A stretch of 64,000 nt of DNA from Sulfurospirillum barnesii SES-3 (GTDB taxonomy: Bacteria; Campylobacterota; Campylobacteria; Campylobacterales; Sulfurospirillaceae), in assembly GCF_000265295.1 (NCBI RefSeq), contig NC_018002.1, forward strand, positions 1,736,001 to 1,800,000. The letters are read 5' to 3'. A program made the position numbers and the translations under genes. Positions 26,530 to 34,649 of this stretch are shown here, one piece after another; the stretch's first letter is position 1; every line of letters begins with the position of its first letter. A model generated the notes under the pieces. The model did not search any database and was not told the DNA's origin. It saw nothing but the letters and a program-made list of their open reading frames with translations.

Positions 26530-27003
26530 ATGCGCCCAAATATTTTTTTAACCTTTTTCTACTCTGGACTCTCTCCCAAAGCATCAGGTACAGCAGGTTC
26601 TCTACTGGCTTTGGGCATGGGTGTTGGTATTATTAATTATATTTCCATGGAAACCCTTGTCTTACTTACGATTCTCTTTAGTTTGGTTGGTATTAAAGAA
26701 ATCAATACTTATGAAGCAAAAAGTGGCAATCACGATGACAAACGCATTGTAATTGATGAAGTGGTTGGAATGTGGATTGCGCTGATTTTAAGCTCGTCTA
26801 CACCCATTCAAATTGCTCTAAGTTTTATATTTTTTCGTCTTTTTGATATTTGGAAACCCTCGGTTATTGGAAGAATTGATCGTAATATTCAAGGGGGACT
26901 TGGGGTCATGGGAGATGATATGGTAGCAGGTGTTCTTGCTGGAATTTGTAGTGCTGGTGTTTTTCAACTTATGGGTATCGCTCAAAACGCTCTCTTAAAT
27001 TAA
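26530..27003 (+). CDS. pgpA: Phosphatidylglycerophosphatase A
   Basis: A 157-residue inner-membrane enzyme that dephosphorylates phosphatidylglycerol phosphate. It shows FYSGLSPKASGTAGSLLAL, the acidic DDKRIVIDEVVGMWIAL stretch and DDMVAGVLAG, all PgpA motifs. The start is ATG 26530 with AGGAAC upstream; an open extension back to 26380 lies inside the previous gene in another frame. It is the last gene of the ispDF block. Confidence 0.92.
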   Translation: MRPNIFLTFFYSGLSPKASGTAGSLLALGMGVGIINYISMETLVLLTILFSLVGIKEINTYEAKSGNHDDKRIVIDEVVGMWIALILSSSTPIQIALSFIFFRLFDIWKPSVIGRIDRNIQGGLGVMGDDMVAGVLAGICSAGVFQLMGIAQNALLN

Positions 27004-27015
27004 AAAATTACTTTT

Positions 27016-27042
27016 TTATCACAGATAAGCCATAAGTGATAA
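27016..27042. terminator. Inverted repeat after pgpA
   Basis: TTATCAC and GTGATAA separated by 13 bases, 13 bases after the pgpA stop. Either a weak terminator or an operator of the YceI gene. Confidence 0.35.
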
Positions 27043-27117
27043 GAAACTATACTTTTTTATTAAAGTTCTTTCGTCAATATGCGGAAGAACTTAGATTTAT
27101 TAAAAAAGGATACGCCG

Positions 27118-27684
27118 ATGAAATCTTTTCTTAAGCTCACGCTTGCCTTCTTCCTTAGTCTCTCTTTTGCGCATGCTAAAGAGTTTGTTACCGATGTTAC
27201 CCATTCGCATGTCGGCTTTTCTGTCAAACATATGATGATCTCAAATGTCAAAGGGAATTTCAACGCCTATACCAGTGAAATTGAGTTTGACGCAGAAAAA
27301 AAAGTTTTTACAAAACTCAATGCCAAAATTGATGCTTCTTCCATTGATACAGGGGTTACTAAACGCGATGAGCATCTTCGAAGTGCCGACTTTTTTGATG
27401 TTGAAAAATTTAAAACCATTGAGTTTGTTATGACAGCCATGAAAGAGAATAAAATCTATGGCAAGTTGACCATGCACGGTGTCACAAAAGATATTGTCTT
27501 AAGCTCACAAATCCACGGTCTTGTAAAAGATTTTCAAGGTAACCAAAGAATCGGCTTTAGCTTAGAAGGCAAACTAAATCGCAAAGATTTTGGTCTTACA
27601 TGGAATAAAATTTTAGAAGGTGGTGGGCTTACCGTTGATGATATGGTAAACCTTTCCATAGAAATTGAAGCCATCGCTTTATAA
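27118..27684 (+). CDS. YceI family periplasmic lipid-binding-type protein
   Basis: A 188-residue exported protein with a signal peptide (residues 1-20, cleaved near AHA-KE). The YceI lipocalin-like beta-barrel is recognised from THSHVGFSVKHMMISNVKGNF near the N-terminus and KRDEHLRSADFFDVEKFK in the middle. Family members bind polyisoprenoid-type lipids. The start is ATG 27118 behind AAAAGGA; an earlier in-frame start at 27079 would spoil the signal peptide. It converges with the YigZ gene and overlaps it by six bases. Confidence 0.9.
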   Translation: MKSFLKLTLAFFLSLSFAHAKEFVTDVTHSHVGFSVKHMMISNVKGNFNAYTSEIEFDAEKKVFTKLNAKIDASSIDTGVTKRDEHLRSADFFDVEKFKTIEFVMTAMKENKIYGKLTMHGVTKDIVLSSQIHGLVKDFQGNQRIGFSLEGKLNRKDFGLTWNKILEGGGLTVDDMVNLSIEIEAIAL

Positions 27685-28266
27685 AACGCTAAACCCCTCT
27701 CTTTCAAACAAAGAAGCGAAATCCAAAAACTCTTTTTTTTGGGCTTCGCTTATCTCAAGTTTCCACACCACTCCATCGCTTTCAAACAAACGCTCTTTTA
27801 CATGTAACGTATGCTGTAATGCATAATGCTCAAAACGAGGAACCAAAGGATAAGCTGTTTTACATGTAAGGATTTCTTTAAAGACAAAAGGAGTCAGGGT
27901 TGCAGCGGCAATCACCTCTTTGGCACTGCTTCCATACGCTCTAACCAACCCACCTGTTCCTAATTTAATTCCCCCAAAATAACGCACAATCAATAAGCCC
28001 ACTTCAACCAATTCAACCCCACGCATGACATTTAAAACAGGAGGACCAGAAGTGCCTTTGGGTTCACCATCATCGGAGTTGTTCTCAACAATTTGGCGAA
28101 ACTCATTAAAATAGCGCTTTGCCCAGACAATATGTGCGGCTTTGGGGTGCTCATTTTTAAGCGTTACATGTAAAGATTCCATCGCATCTATAGGGCACAA
28201 AAAAGCATGAAATGTTGATTTTTTTTCCTCTATTGTTGTAAAAAAAAGCTGATGAACCGTTTGCAC
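27679..28266 (-). CDS. YigZ/IMPACT family protein
   Basis: A 195-residue protein with the UPF0029/IMPACT core: SDDGEPKGTSGPPVLNVM and VRYFGGIKLGTGGLVRAYG. The family is linked to translation control, but its biochemical role is uncertain. GTG at 28266 is used as start because no ATG precedes the conserved region. Notable: three exact TTACATGTAA copies (27798, 27859, 28164) in under 600 bases, the densest cluster in the window; two encode Leu-His-Val and one Leu-Thr-Cys-Lys. Confidence 0.88.
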   Translation of the reverse strand: MQTVHQLFFTTIEEKKSTFHAFLCPIDAMESLHVTLKNEHPKAAHIVWAKRYFNEFRQIVENNSDDGEPKGTSGPPVLNVMRGVELVEVGLLIVRYFGGIKLGTGGLVRAYGSSAKEVIAAATLTPFVFKEILTCKTAYPLVPRFEHYALQHTLHVKERLFESDGVVWKLEISEAQKKEFLDFASLFEREGFSVL

Positions 28267-28463
28267 TCAAAATACCCCATCTCAATTAAATACAATAAAC
28301 TTTACACAGAAAAATATCTTTTATCTTCACTAAAAAAATTTAATCAAGATTATAACACTTTAATGGCGATGAAAGGAATGGCTATAAAAAGTTTTTCATT
28401 TATTTTAGCCCCTAAGTGCTCCCAATTTACTTTGGAGAGTTCTGCATAGAGTCTCTTATAACG

Positions 28464-29102
28464 CTAAATTTTACTATCAATAATTCTACCATTTTCAATT
28501 GCTACAACTTTTTGAGCCAACATCTGGGTATCCATTATGTTATGTGTTACATAAACGATTGTCAGCTCTAGCTTTTGATGCAACATTTTTAGCTCATTCC
28601 TAATCTCTTCTGCTGTCTTAGAATCCAAACTGGAAAGTGGCTCGTCTAGTAGCAATACTTTTGGCTTTGTAATAATTGCCCGAGCAATTCCAACCCTTTG
28701 TCTCTCTCCGCCACTAAGGTTTTTAGGATACCGTGTTGCTAAATGAGAGATTTTAAGCATCTGTAGCATTTGATTCACTTCGTTATGGATATTTTCCTTA
28801 CGATACTTTTTTGCCCTTAATCCAAAAGCGATATTCTCAAAAACATTCAAATTGGGGAAAAGATGAATGTCTTGATGCAAGTAACCCATCTCCCTCTTTT
28901 GAGTCGGCACACCATTAAAAAGCTTGCCATCAATGTAGAGCTTGCCATGATGTTCTATAAATCCAGCCAAAACATTTAGGATTGTACTTTTCCCAGCCCC
29001 TGAATGTCCCATGATGACAACAAATTCACCTCTTTTAATGCTAAGGTTCACATCTTTTAAACAAAAGTCTGTTTCAACATTCTCTAATTGTACATAGCCC
29101 AT
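28464..29102 (-). CDS. ABC transporter ATP-binding protein, nitrate/sulfonate/taurine type
   Basis: A 212-residue ATPase with Walker A GHSGAGKST, signature [14 protein letters not shown] and Walker B LLLDEPLSSLD. It powers the importer formed with the next two genes. MGYVQLENV at 29102 is the likely start; an in-frame ATG at 29114 overlaps the permease end. Third gene of a leftward operon (binding protein, permease, ATPase). The substrate is not determined: the family includes nitrate, sulfonate, taurine and thiamine-precursor importers. Confidence 0.88.
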   Translation of the reverse strand: MGYVQLENVETDFCLKDVNLSIKRGEFVVIMGHSGAGKSTILNVLAGFIEHHGKLYIDGKLFNGVPTQKREMGYLHQDIHLFPNLNVFENIAFGLRAKKYRKENIHNEVNQMLQMLKISHLATRYPKNLSGGERQRVGIARAIITKPKVLLLDEPLSSLDSKTAEEIRNELKMLHQKLELTIVYVTHNIMDTQMLAQKVVAIENGRIIDSKI

Positions 29103-29104
29103 AC

Positions 29105-29851
29105 TCATCTCCACTGTGCCGTTGTAACCGCTTCTATCTTGTAAATCAATCGCTCAAAACCAAAACTCATAATCGCCAATGTTATTAATCCAACCATGAT
29201 AATATCAATCCGAATTAAACTCTCAGCATTAATCATCAATGCGCCTATGCCTGTTGGTATTGCAAACATTTCAGCCGCTAAAACTGTCTTCCAAACCATA
29301 CCCGCCTCAAGTCGCAATCCTGTAAAAATAGAAGGAGATGCAAGAGGAAGAATGATTTTAAAAAAAATGTAAAATTTTGAAGCGCCTAAGGATTTTGCAG
29401 TATTAATGAACGCTTGTGGAGTTTCTTTAATCCCCAGTAGCGTTGCATAAGCGACGGGGAAAAAAGCACAGATAAAAATGAGCACTATGGGTAGCATTTC
29501 ACTAATGCCAATCCAAAGCATCATCAAAGGCAACCATCCTAGCGTTGGTATAGGAAGCAACATACTTATAAGTGGTTTTAGGGAAATTTCAATCGTTTTA
29601 TATAGCCCCATTAAAGAACCTACGATAATTCCCAACAACCCTCCGATAAAATACCCCACAACAACCCTCATGAAAGAATCCATAAGATTAGGTACCAAAA
29701 TCCCACCTTTAATAAGATGGTACGCTTCCATGAGCACTTGAGAAAAGGAAGGAAGCATGGGAGAATGAGCCAATCTTCCTGCAATCTCCCAAATAATAAT
29801 GCAAATAACGATAGGACTTTTTAGTAAAAGATAGTGTGCTATTTTCATCAT
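29105..29851 (-). CDS. ABC transporter permease, SsuC/TauC-like
   Basis: A 248-residue inner-membrane protein with about six helices and the permease EAA-like loop around SLGASKFYIFFKIILPLASPSIFTGLR. It forms the channel for the binding protein at 29852. Its ATG directly follows the binding-protein stop and its own stop overlaps the ATPase start region, so the three genes are tightly coupled. Confidence 0.88.
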   Translation of the reverse strand: MMKIAHYLLLKSPIVICIIIWEIAGRLAHSPMLPSFSQVLMEAYHLIKGGILVPNLMDSFMRVVVGYFIGGLLGIIVGSLMGLYKTIEISLKPLISMLLPIPTLGWLPLMMLWIGISEMLPIVLIFICAFFPVAYATLLGIKETPQAFINTAKSLGASKFYIFFKIILPLASPSIFTGLRLEAGMVWKTVLAAEMFAIPTGIGALMINAESLIRIDIIMVGLITLAIMSFGFERLIYKIEAVTTAQWR

Positions 29852-30835
29852 TTATTTGTCTAAAACGAGAATCTCTTTTGCGTCAAATGATTCTCTAATA
29901 AAACCATATTGCGCCATTTTATCAATCACTTCCTGCACTGCCTCGACGGAAATATCGGAGGTGAGAATCAAATTTTCTATAGAACCTTTAGCGATTTGGG
30001 GAGTGACGCTCAAGTCAATGCTTGGAGACTTTGTTTCTGCCTTGATTCTATCTTGATACACATTCAAATTTTTAGCTACGATTTTTGAGGCTTCATTGTT
30101 ATCTTGATTGATTTCATCAATCGCTTGTTGATTGATTTTTTTGATTTTTTCTATCGTTTTAGGATACTGCTTTACCATGCTATCCGAAACAACGATAACA
30201 CTTCCTTGAAGATCTTTCCAAAGTTCTTGGCTCTTCACCAGCATCTTCATCCCTGGTAAACTTGCCGCAAGCGTGACAAAGTGTTCTGGAACAATGATGG
30301 CATCAACAAGACCTGCTTGGAGCGACATTATTTGCTTAGAGGCATTCATGGTTACAAAGTTTTTTTGCACCTTTGTTTTATCAAAATTCCCTTTTTCAAT
30401 CAATACTTCCTGAATAAAACTTGTTACAGTGCCCTTAGGACCTACGGCTATCTTTACGCCGTCCTTTTCAAGATCTTGAAGTGTTTTGATTTTAGACGCA
30501 TTGACAACCACTCCGTAACCATCTTTATGTGTGCCTGCAATAATCTTTATTGGCACGCCACCATTCGCATAGGTACTGATGGCTGGAACAAGACACATAT
30601 ACGCCACATCAAAATGCTCTTTGGCAAAAGCAGTAGCAACTCCAGCACCACTGACATAAACTTTGACATCTGTGATATGAATACCATTTTCCTCAAATAA
30701 ACCTTTTGCCTCACCGTAATAGTATGAAGTAGCATGACTGGTATATTCTACCGCAAAGCGTAAATCTGTTTTTTCTCCCTCATTTGCCATCACCATTGAC
30801 GCTATAAAAACAAGCAAAAAAAGCACTCTTTTCAT
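29852..30835 (-). CDS. Periplasmic substrate-binding protein, NMT1/SsuA-like
   Basis: A 327-residue exported protein with a signal peptide (1-17, MKRVLFLLVFIASMVMA). It has the NMT1/SsuA-type order: YYGEAKGLFEENGI, GHKDGYGVV-like hinge and VAVGPKG-type second lobe (here IAVGPKGTVTSFIQEVL). First gene of the operon; AGGAGA precedes the ATG. It probably binds an oxoanion or sulfonate, but which one is unknown. No sulfonate mono-oxygenase gene is beside it. Confidence 0.86.
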   Translation of the reverse strand: MKRVLFLLVFIASMVMANEGEKTDLRFAVEYTSHATSYYYGEAKGLFEENGIHITDVKVYVSGAGVATAFAKEHFDVAYMCLVPAISTYANGGVPIKIIAGTHKDGYGVVVNASKIKTLQDLEKDGVKIAVGPKGTVTSFIQEVLIEKGNFDKTKVQKNFVTMNASKQIMSLQAGLVDAIIVPEHFVTLAASLPGMKMLVKSQELWKDLQGSVIVVSDSMVKQYPKTIEKIKKINQQAIDEINQDNNEASKIVAKNLNVYQDRIKAETKSPSIDLSVTPQIAKGSIENLILTSDISVEAVQEVIDKMAQYGFIRESFDAKEILVLDK

Positions 30836-30913
30836 TTTTTTCTTCTCCTAAGATATTAAACTTCTTGTATAACCTAATACAAATTTCACCAAAAAAAATC
30901 TCAAACCTTATGC

Positions 30914-31731
30914 TTACATAACACTCTTTGTATGATAAAAAACTTTAAATGCGGAAATGCTCAAAATGATACCCAAGAGAAACACCAACACCTCAGAATT
31001 GACCCATTTCAGTAAAATTGCACCCATAATGGAGCCTACCAATGATCCCAAAATCATCCATATCACAAAGGATTTATGCATTAACATTTGCCTAAATTGA
31101 TCACTTTGGGAATAACGGAAAAAGGCTACAAGCATCGTTGGTAAGCTAATGCACAAAGAGAGATTACCTGCTACTTTGGCGTCCAAACCATACAAAATCA
31201 TGATGGTTGGAATGATAAACTCCCCTCCTGCCACACCTAAAATGGCAGCAATCGCACCTATAAAAAATCCTGCAACACTGCCACTCACATACAATACCAA
31301 AGAAGAAGCAAAAAGAGGGGGATGAGACAAGCTTCCATGCCCCCACCTAGTAACAGCATACCCATAGCCAATGCCACCAATACAACCAAAATAATTCGAT
31401 GCAACACTTTGTCGTTGATAGTGCATACATAATGCGCCCCAGCATAGGCTCCCACAAGACTTCCTGCTAAAACATTGATAATAACATCATAATGCATCAC
31501 CACACTCTCTAGCCCTATCACATTAGAGCGTGCAATAAACGAACTTAGAACAACCGATAAAGAGGTTATTTTATTGATAATAATGGCAACAACGGTGCTA
31601 AAACCAAAAAAACCCACCAACAAAGGAAGTCGAAACTCAGCACCGCCTAGCCCTATCAACCCGCCTAAACTTCCAACCAAAAGTCCTCCCAAAAAGGAAA
31701 GTGATAATTTTTTTTGGGCGTACGTTTGCAT
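30914..31731 (-). pseudogene. TauE/SafE family exporter gene with a frameshift
   Basis: The two halves of one TauE/SafE permease lie in different frames. The N-terminal half (MQTYAQKKLSLSFLGG.., with the family GLIGLGGAEFRLPLL motif) begins at 31731, and its frame runs out at 31285. The C-terminal half (from PLFASSLVLYVSGSVAG, with GVAGGEFIIP) is readable down to 30914. The frames meet at a run of five G (31317-31321, + strand); one more G would restore a continuous ~272-residue protein. TauE/SafE proteins export sulfite or organosulfur compounds. It starts one base after modC, as the last gene of the mod operon. Either a real recent mutation or a sequencing error. Confidence 0.8.
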
Positions 31732-31732
31732 G

Positions 31733-32605
31733 TTATCGACCTTTTTTAATGATAGGCGCAAACGCTTTGGTGCTGACACTAATCACATCGCCTACATGTA
31801 AGCCCTCTACCTCATCCTCATCAACCACCACTTCGACGATGCTATGCCCAATCCCAATCGTCGCTACATAAATCACATCGCGTTTTTCAATCAAAAGTAT
31901 CTCGCCCTCAAAGGAGAATTTACTCGAGCTACTGTGGGGCATAAAAACCTCTTTAGGGCTACCTTGCGCAAAACTCTTTCCCTCTTTTATCCATAACACC
32001 TTATCGGAGAGCTTAAACACCTCACTACGGTCATGCGACACCATCAAAGAAGCAAGGTTGAAAAGTTCATGGGTTTTACGAAGCTCATCTTGCAAGCGTG
32101 AACGGGTGAGCGCATCAAGCGCAGAGAGAGGCTCATCGAGCAGTAAAACACGAGGCTCTTGTGCAATGGCACGCGCCAATGCGATGCGTTGCCGCTGCCC
32201 TCCTGAGAGCGTACTTGGCATTCTATCTTGAAGGACTAAAATACCCATCACCTCCAAGATAGACTGTGCTTTGATTTTATCTTTAGAGCTTTGGGCAAAC
32301 AAAAGGTTATCCAAAACACTCATATGCTCAAACAAAGCATAGTTTTGAAACACAAATCCAACACGGCGTTTTTGAGGGGGTAGATTGATGTGTGCACTTG
32401 CATCAAACCATGTTTCTCCATCCATCACAATCGTACCACTATCTGGCACTTCAAGCCCTGCAATCATGCGAAGAAGCGTTGTTTTACCGATGCCTGATTC
32501 TCCAAAAACCGTCCAAAATTCCCCTTTTGAGACTTTACATGTAACATCAAAATCAATCACACCATAAGCGCCTTGAAGCTTTTTTTGCACCGATACTTCA
32601 AGCAT
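31733..32605 (-). CDS. modC: Molybdate ABC transporter ATP-binding protein
   Basis: A 290-residue ATPase. Walker A is GESGIGKTT, signature LSGGQRQRIALARA, Walker B LLLDEPLSALD. The C-terminal ~60 residues hold a Mop/TOBE-like oxyanion-binding stretch (VEGLHVGDVISVSTKAF). It energises molybdate (or tungstate) uptake with ModB. Its start overlaps the modB end by eight bases. One exact TTACATGTAA (32535) and one single-mismatch copy (31792) lie in it. Confidence 0.92.
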   Translation of the reverse strand: MLEVSVQKKLQGAYGVIDFDVTCKVSKGEFWTVFGESGIGKTTLLRMIAGLEVPDSGTIVMDGETWFDASAHINLPPQKRRVGFVFQNYALFEHMSVLDNLLFAQSSKDKIKAQSILEVMGILVLQDRMPSTLSGGQRQRIALARAIAQEPRVLLLDEPLSALDALTRSRLQDELRKTHELFNLASLMVSHDRSEVFKLSDKVLWIKEGKSFAQGSPKEVFMPHSSSSKFSFEGEILLIEKRDVIYVATIGIGHSIVEVVVDEDEVEGLHVGDVISVSTKAFAPIIKKGR

Positions 32606-33299
32606 TGAAACTTCCTTTGACCTCTTGTCCTAACTTTTGATACACCAGCCACAATACAAAAAAAGAAAAAGCAAATAAGATAAGCGAATAAGCGTGAGCG
32701 GCCGAATAATTAAGCGCTTCAACTTCATTGTAAATGGCAATCGAAGCCACTTTTGTCTCCCCATCAATATTACCCCCAATCATCAAAACAACCCCAAATT
32801 CACCGACTGTATGGGCAAAAGAGATAATCCCACCTGTAATAAGTGAGGGCTTCATAGCAGGTAACATCACGGCAAAAAGCGTTTGAAGTTTACTTTTTCC
32901 CATCGTGTAAGCCGCTTCGATTTGAAAGGTGTCTATGTTTTTAAAACCATTCATCAAAGGGTGCACCATAAAAGGAAAACTAAAAATAATCGAGCCAATG
33001 ACCAAACCATCAAAATGAAAGGCTAATTGATGCCCGAAAATATCGTTCCAAAATGAACCTAAAAAGCCATTTTTACTAAACGCCAAAAGAAAATAAAATC
33101 CTAAAACGGAAGGCGGAAGCACCAAAGGCATGGCGATAGCCGCCTCATAAAGGGGTTTGTAACGCATTTTAGCAAAGACCAGTGCGTACGCAACAGGAAT
33201 ACCCACAAGAAACAGACACACCGTTGTCAAAAATGCCAACTTTAAGGTCAAGATAAAGGGTTCCCAAAAAACGGGACTTAACAGTGCTTCGATGCTCAT
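32598..33299 (-). CDS. modB: Molybdate ABC transporter permease
   Basis: A 233-residue inner-membrane protein with five or six helices. It shows AMPLVLPPSVLGFYFLLAF and the EAA loop region (EAAYTMGKSKLQTLFAVMLPAMKPSLI), both ModB/CysT features, and VGEFGVVLMIGGNI. The ATG overlaps the mop stop (ATGA), so translation is coupled. Confidence 0.93.
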   Translation of the reverse strand: MSIEALLSPVFWEPFILTLKLAFLTTVCLFLVGIPVAYALVFAKMRYKPLYEAAIAMPLVLPPSVLGFYFLLAFSKNGFLGSFWNDIFGHQLAFHFDGLVIGSIIFSFPFMVHPLMNGFKNIDTFQIEAAYTMGKSKLQTLFAVMLPAMKPSLITGGIISFAHTVGEFGVVLMIGGNIDGETKVASIAIYNEVEALNYSAAHAYSLILFAFSFFVLWLVYQKLGQEVKGSFNA

Positions 33300-33691
33300 G
33301 CAATAACCTCCAGCGAAACTTCCGTGGCTTTAATGAGGACTTCAACCTCATCCCCTACTTCAAGGGCTAATTGCGCTATGGCGTGTGTGGTAACGATGGA
33401 GGCAATGACATCACTCTCCACACCTACGAGTATGCGTGAAAGCAGTGCCCCTTTTTTCAGCTCTTTTACACACCCTTTGAAACGGTTGGAAAAACTAATT
33501 GCTCCGCAAAGATTTTTAGCAAGTCCTACCTCTGTCTCTTTAAATAAAACTCGACAGACACTTCCTACATGTAAAGAAGAGGGAAGCTCCAGCGTAATGG
33601 CGGTGAGCTTTTTTCCCTCTTTATCCAAAACGATGCGAGCGATGCCCTCAACGCTTTCAATGGATTGGATGGTTGCTTCAATGCTATTCAT
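33296..33691 (-). CDS. Double Mop/TOBE-domain protein
   Basis: A 131-residue soluble protein made of two molybdenum-pterin-binding-type repeats, ~1-60 and ~65-131; the second contains GALLSRILVGVESDVIASIVTTHAIAQLALEVGDEVEVLIKATEV-type Mop sequence (read in part: SRILV, VIASIVT, GDEVEVLIKATEV). Such di-Mop proteins bind molybdate or tungstate and may store it or act as regulator domain without DNA-binding part. It lacks the ModE winged helix. It starts inside the end of modA (overlap eight bases) and is coupled to modB. Confidence 0.82.
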   Translation of the reverse strand: MNSIEATIQSIESVEGIARIVLDKEGKKLTAITLELPSSLHVGSVCRVLFKETEVGLAKNLCGAISFSNRFKGCVKELKKGALLSRILVGVESDVIASIVTTHAIAQLALEVGDEVEVLIKATEVSLEVIA

Positions 33692-34436
33692 TGGGCAATA
33701 CAAAACCGTATTTTTTAAAAATAGCGCGTGCCTGAGGTGTTGCGACAAATATTTCAAATTTTTGTGCAACAGGATTATCTTTACCTTTGTGAAGTAGAGC
33801 ATAACCTTGAATGATGTCATTATGCCAATTGCCAGGCATGAGATAAAAATTACCCTCTTTGGTCATCGCATCTGCAATACCCAGTGAAAGCGGTAAAATA
33901 CCAATTTCCGCTGCACCACTATGGATAAATTGCGCCGCTTGTGAAACATTTTCGCCAAGAACAAGCCTATCTTTGAACGCATCGTAATACGCTTGAGATT
34001 TAAGTGCATTGACTGCTGCTACGCCATAAGGGGCATGAGAAGGATCAGCTATTGCCACTTTTTTAACCTTAGCATCCAAAAGTGCTTGCATCCCTTTACT
34101 AACATCAATACCACTATCTTTACGAGCCCAAAGTCCTATGCGACCATAGGCGTAAGGTTTTGGTTGTGTTGCGGTTAAACCTTGAGCTTCTAGTTTTTGC
34201 ACATAGCCCATGTCGGCAGCAAAATAGAGATTATAAGGCGCACCATTCACGATTTGCGTGTAAGCTTTACCCGTTGAACCAAATGCAATGGAGACTTTAT
34301 CACCTGGATTTTCTTTTTCAAATAAGGCTTGCATCTCTTTAAACGCATACACCAAATTCGCCGCAGCCGTTATCTTAACTTCCCCTGCAAGCAAACTTGC
34401 AACCAAAACCACACTCGCCATCAAAATTTTCAACAT
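33684..34436 (-). CDS. modA: Periplasmic molybdate-binding protein
   Basis: A 250-residue exported protein with a signal peptide (1-17) and the ModA pattern ITAAANLVYAFKEMQALFEKENPG, FGSTGKAYTQIVNGAPYNLYFAAD and ADPSHAPYGVAA. It captures molybdate, perhaps tungstate, for ModBC. First gene of the leftward operon modA-mop-modB-modC-tauE. AAGGAG precedes the ATG, and palindromic elements lie just upstream (34465-34536). The AOR gene in this window gives the cell a use for the metal. Confidence 0.93.
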   Translation of the reverse strand: MLKILMASVVLVASLLAGEVKITAAANLVYAFKEMQALFEKENPGDKVSIAFGSTGKAYTQIVNGAPYNLYFAADMGYVQKLEAQGLTATQPKPYAYGRIGLWARKDSGIDVSKGMQALLDAKVKKVAIADPSHAPYGVAAVNALKSQAYYDAFKDRLVLGENVSQAAQFIHSGAAEIGILPLSLGIADAMTKEGNFYLMPGNWHNDIIQGYALLHKGKDNPVAQKFEIFVATPQARAIFKKYGFVLPNE

Positions 34437-34464
34437 CTACACTCCTTATATAGTAAAGATACAT

Positions 34465-34536
34465 AACGCTAGCGTTTAGAAAATTGACGTCAACGCTTTT
34501 TGAAAGTATATCGTTATTACCTTAAGTGTTATATCG
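34465..34536 (-). promoter_or_regulatory. Candidate operator region of the mod operon
   Basis: Upstream of modA lie a perfect 12-bp palindrome AACGCTAGCGTT (34465-34476), a perfect 10-bp palindrome TTGACGTCAA (34484-34493) and two direct TATATCG repeats 23 bp apart (34507-34513, 34530-34536). The last two read CGATATA towards modA, like the CGNTATA half-site described for E. coli ModE. Binding by a ModE-like regulator is inferred; none is encoded here. Confidence 0.45.
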
Positions 34537-34649
34537 CTTTATGCTTCATTTTTCATCATAAACGGCAAAGTGGCTATTTTAGCCATTTTCAAAGGGAAAT
34601 TTTAAGAGAATTTAACTAAAATAAGCCAAATTTATTTCAAAAGAGTCGT

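Noticed and set aside
28267-28449. Open frame between the YigZ and ABC transporter genes on the + strand
   Set aside because: No ribosome site, no recognisable sequence, and composition like intergenic DNA.
28464-30835. Naming the ABC importer as taurine or nitrate specific
   Set aside because: No substrate-processing genes are adjacent, and the binding protein alone does not decide the substrate.
31317-31321. Phase-variable homopolymer tract
   Set aside because: Five G is far shorter than the G8 or longer tracts that switch genes in Campylobacter; kept only as a frameshift observation.
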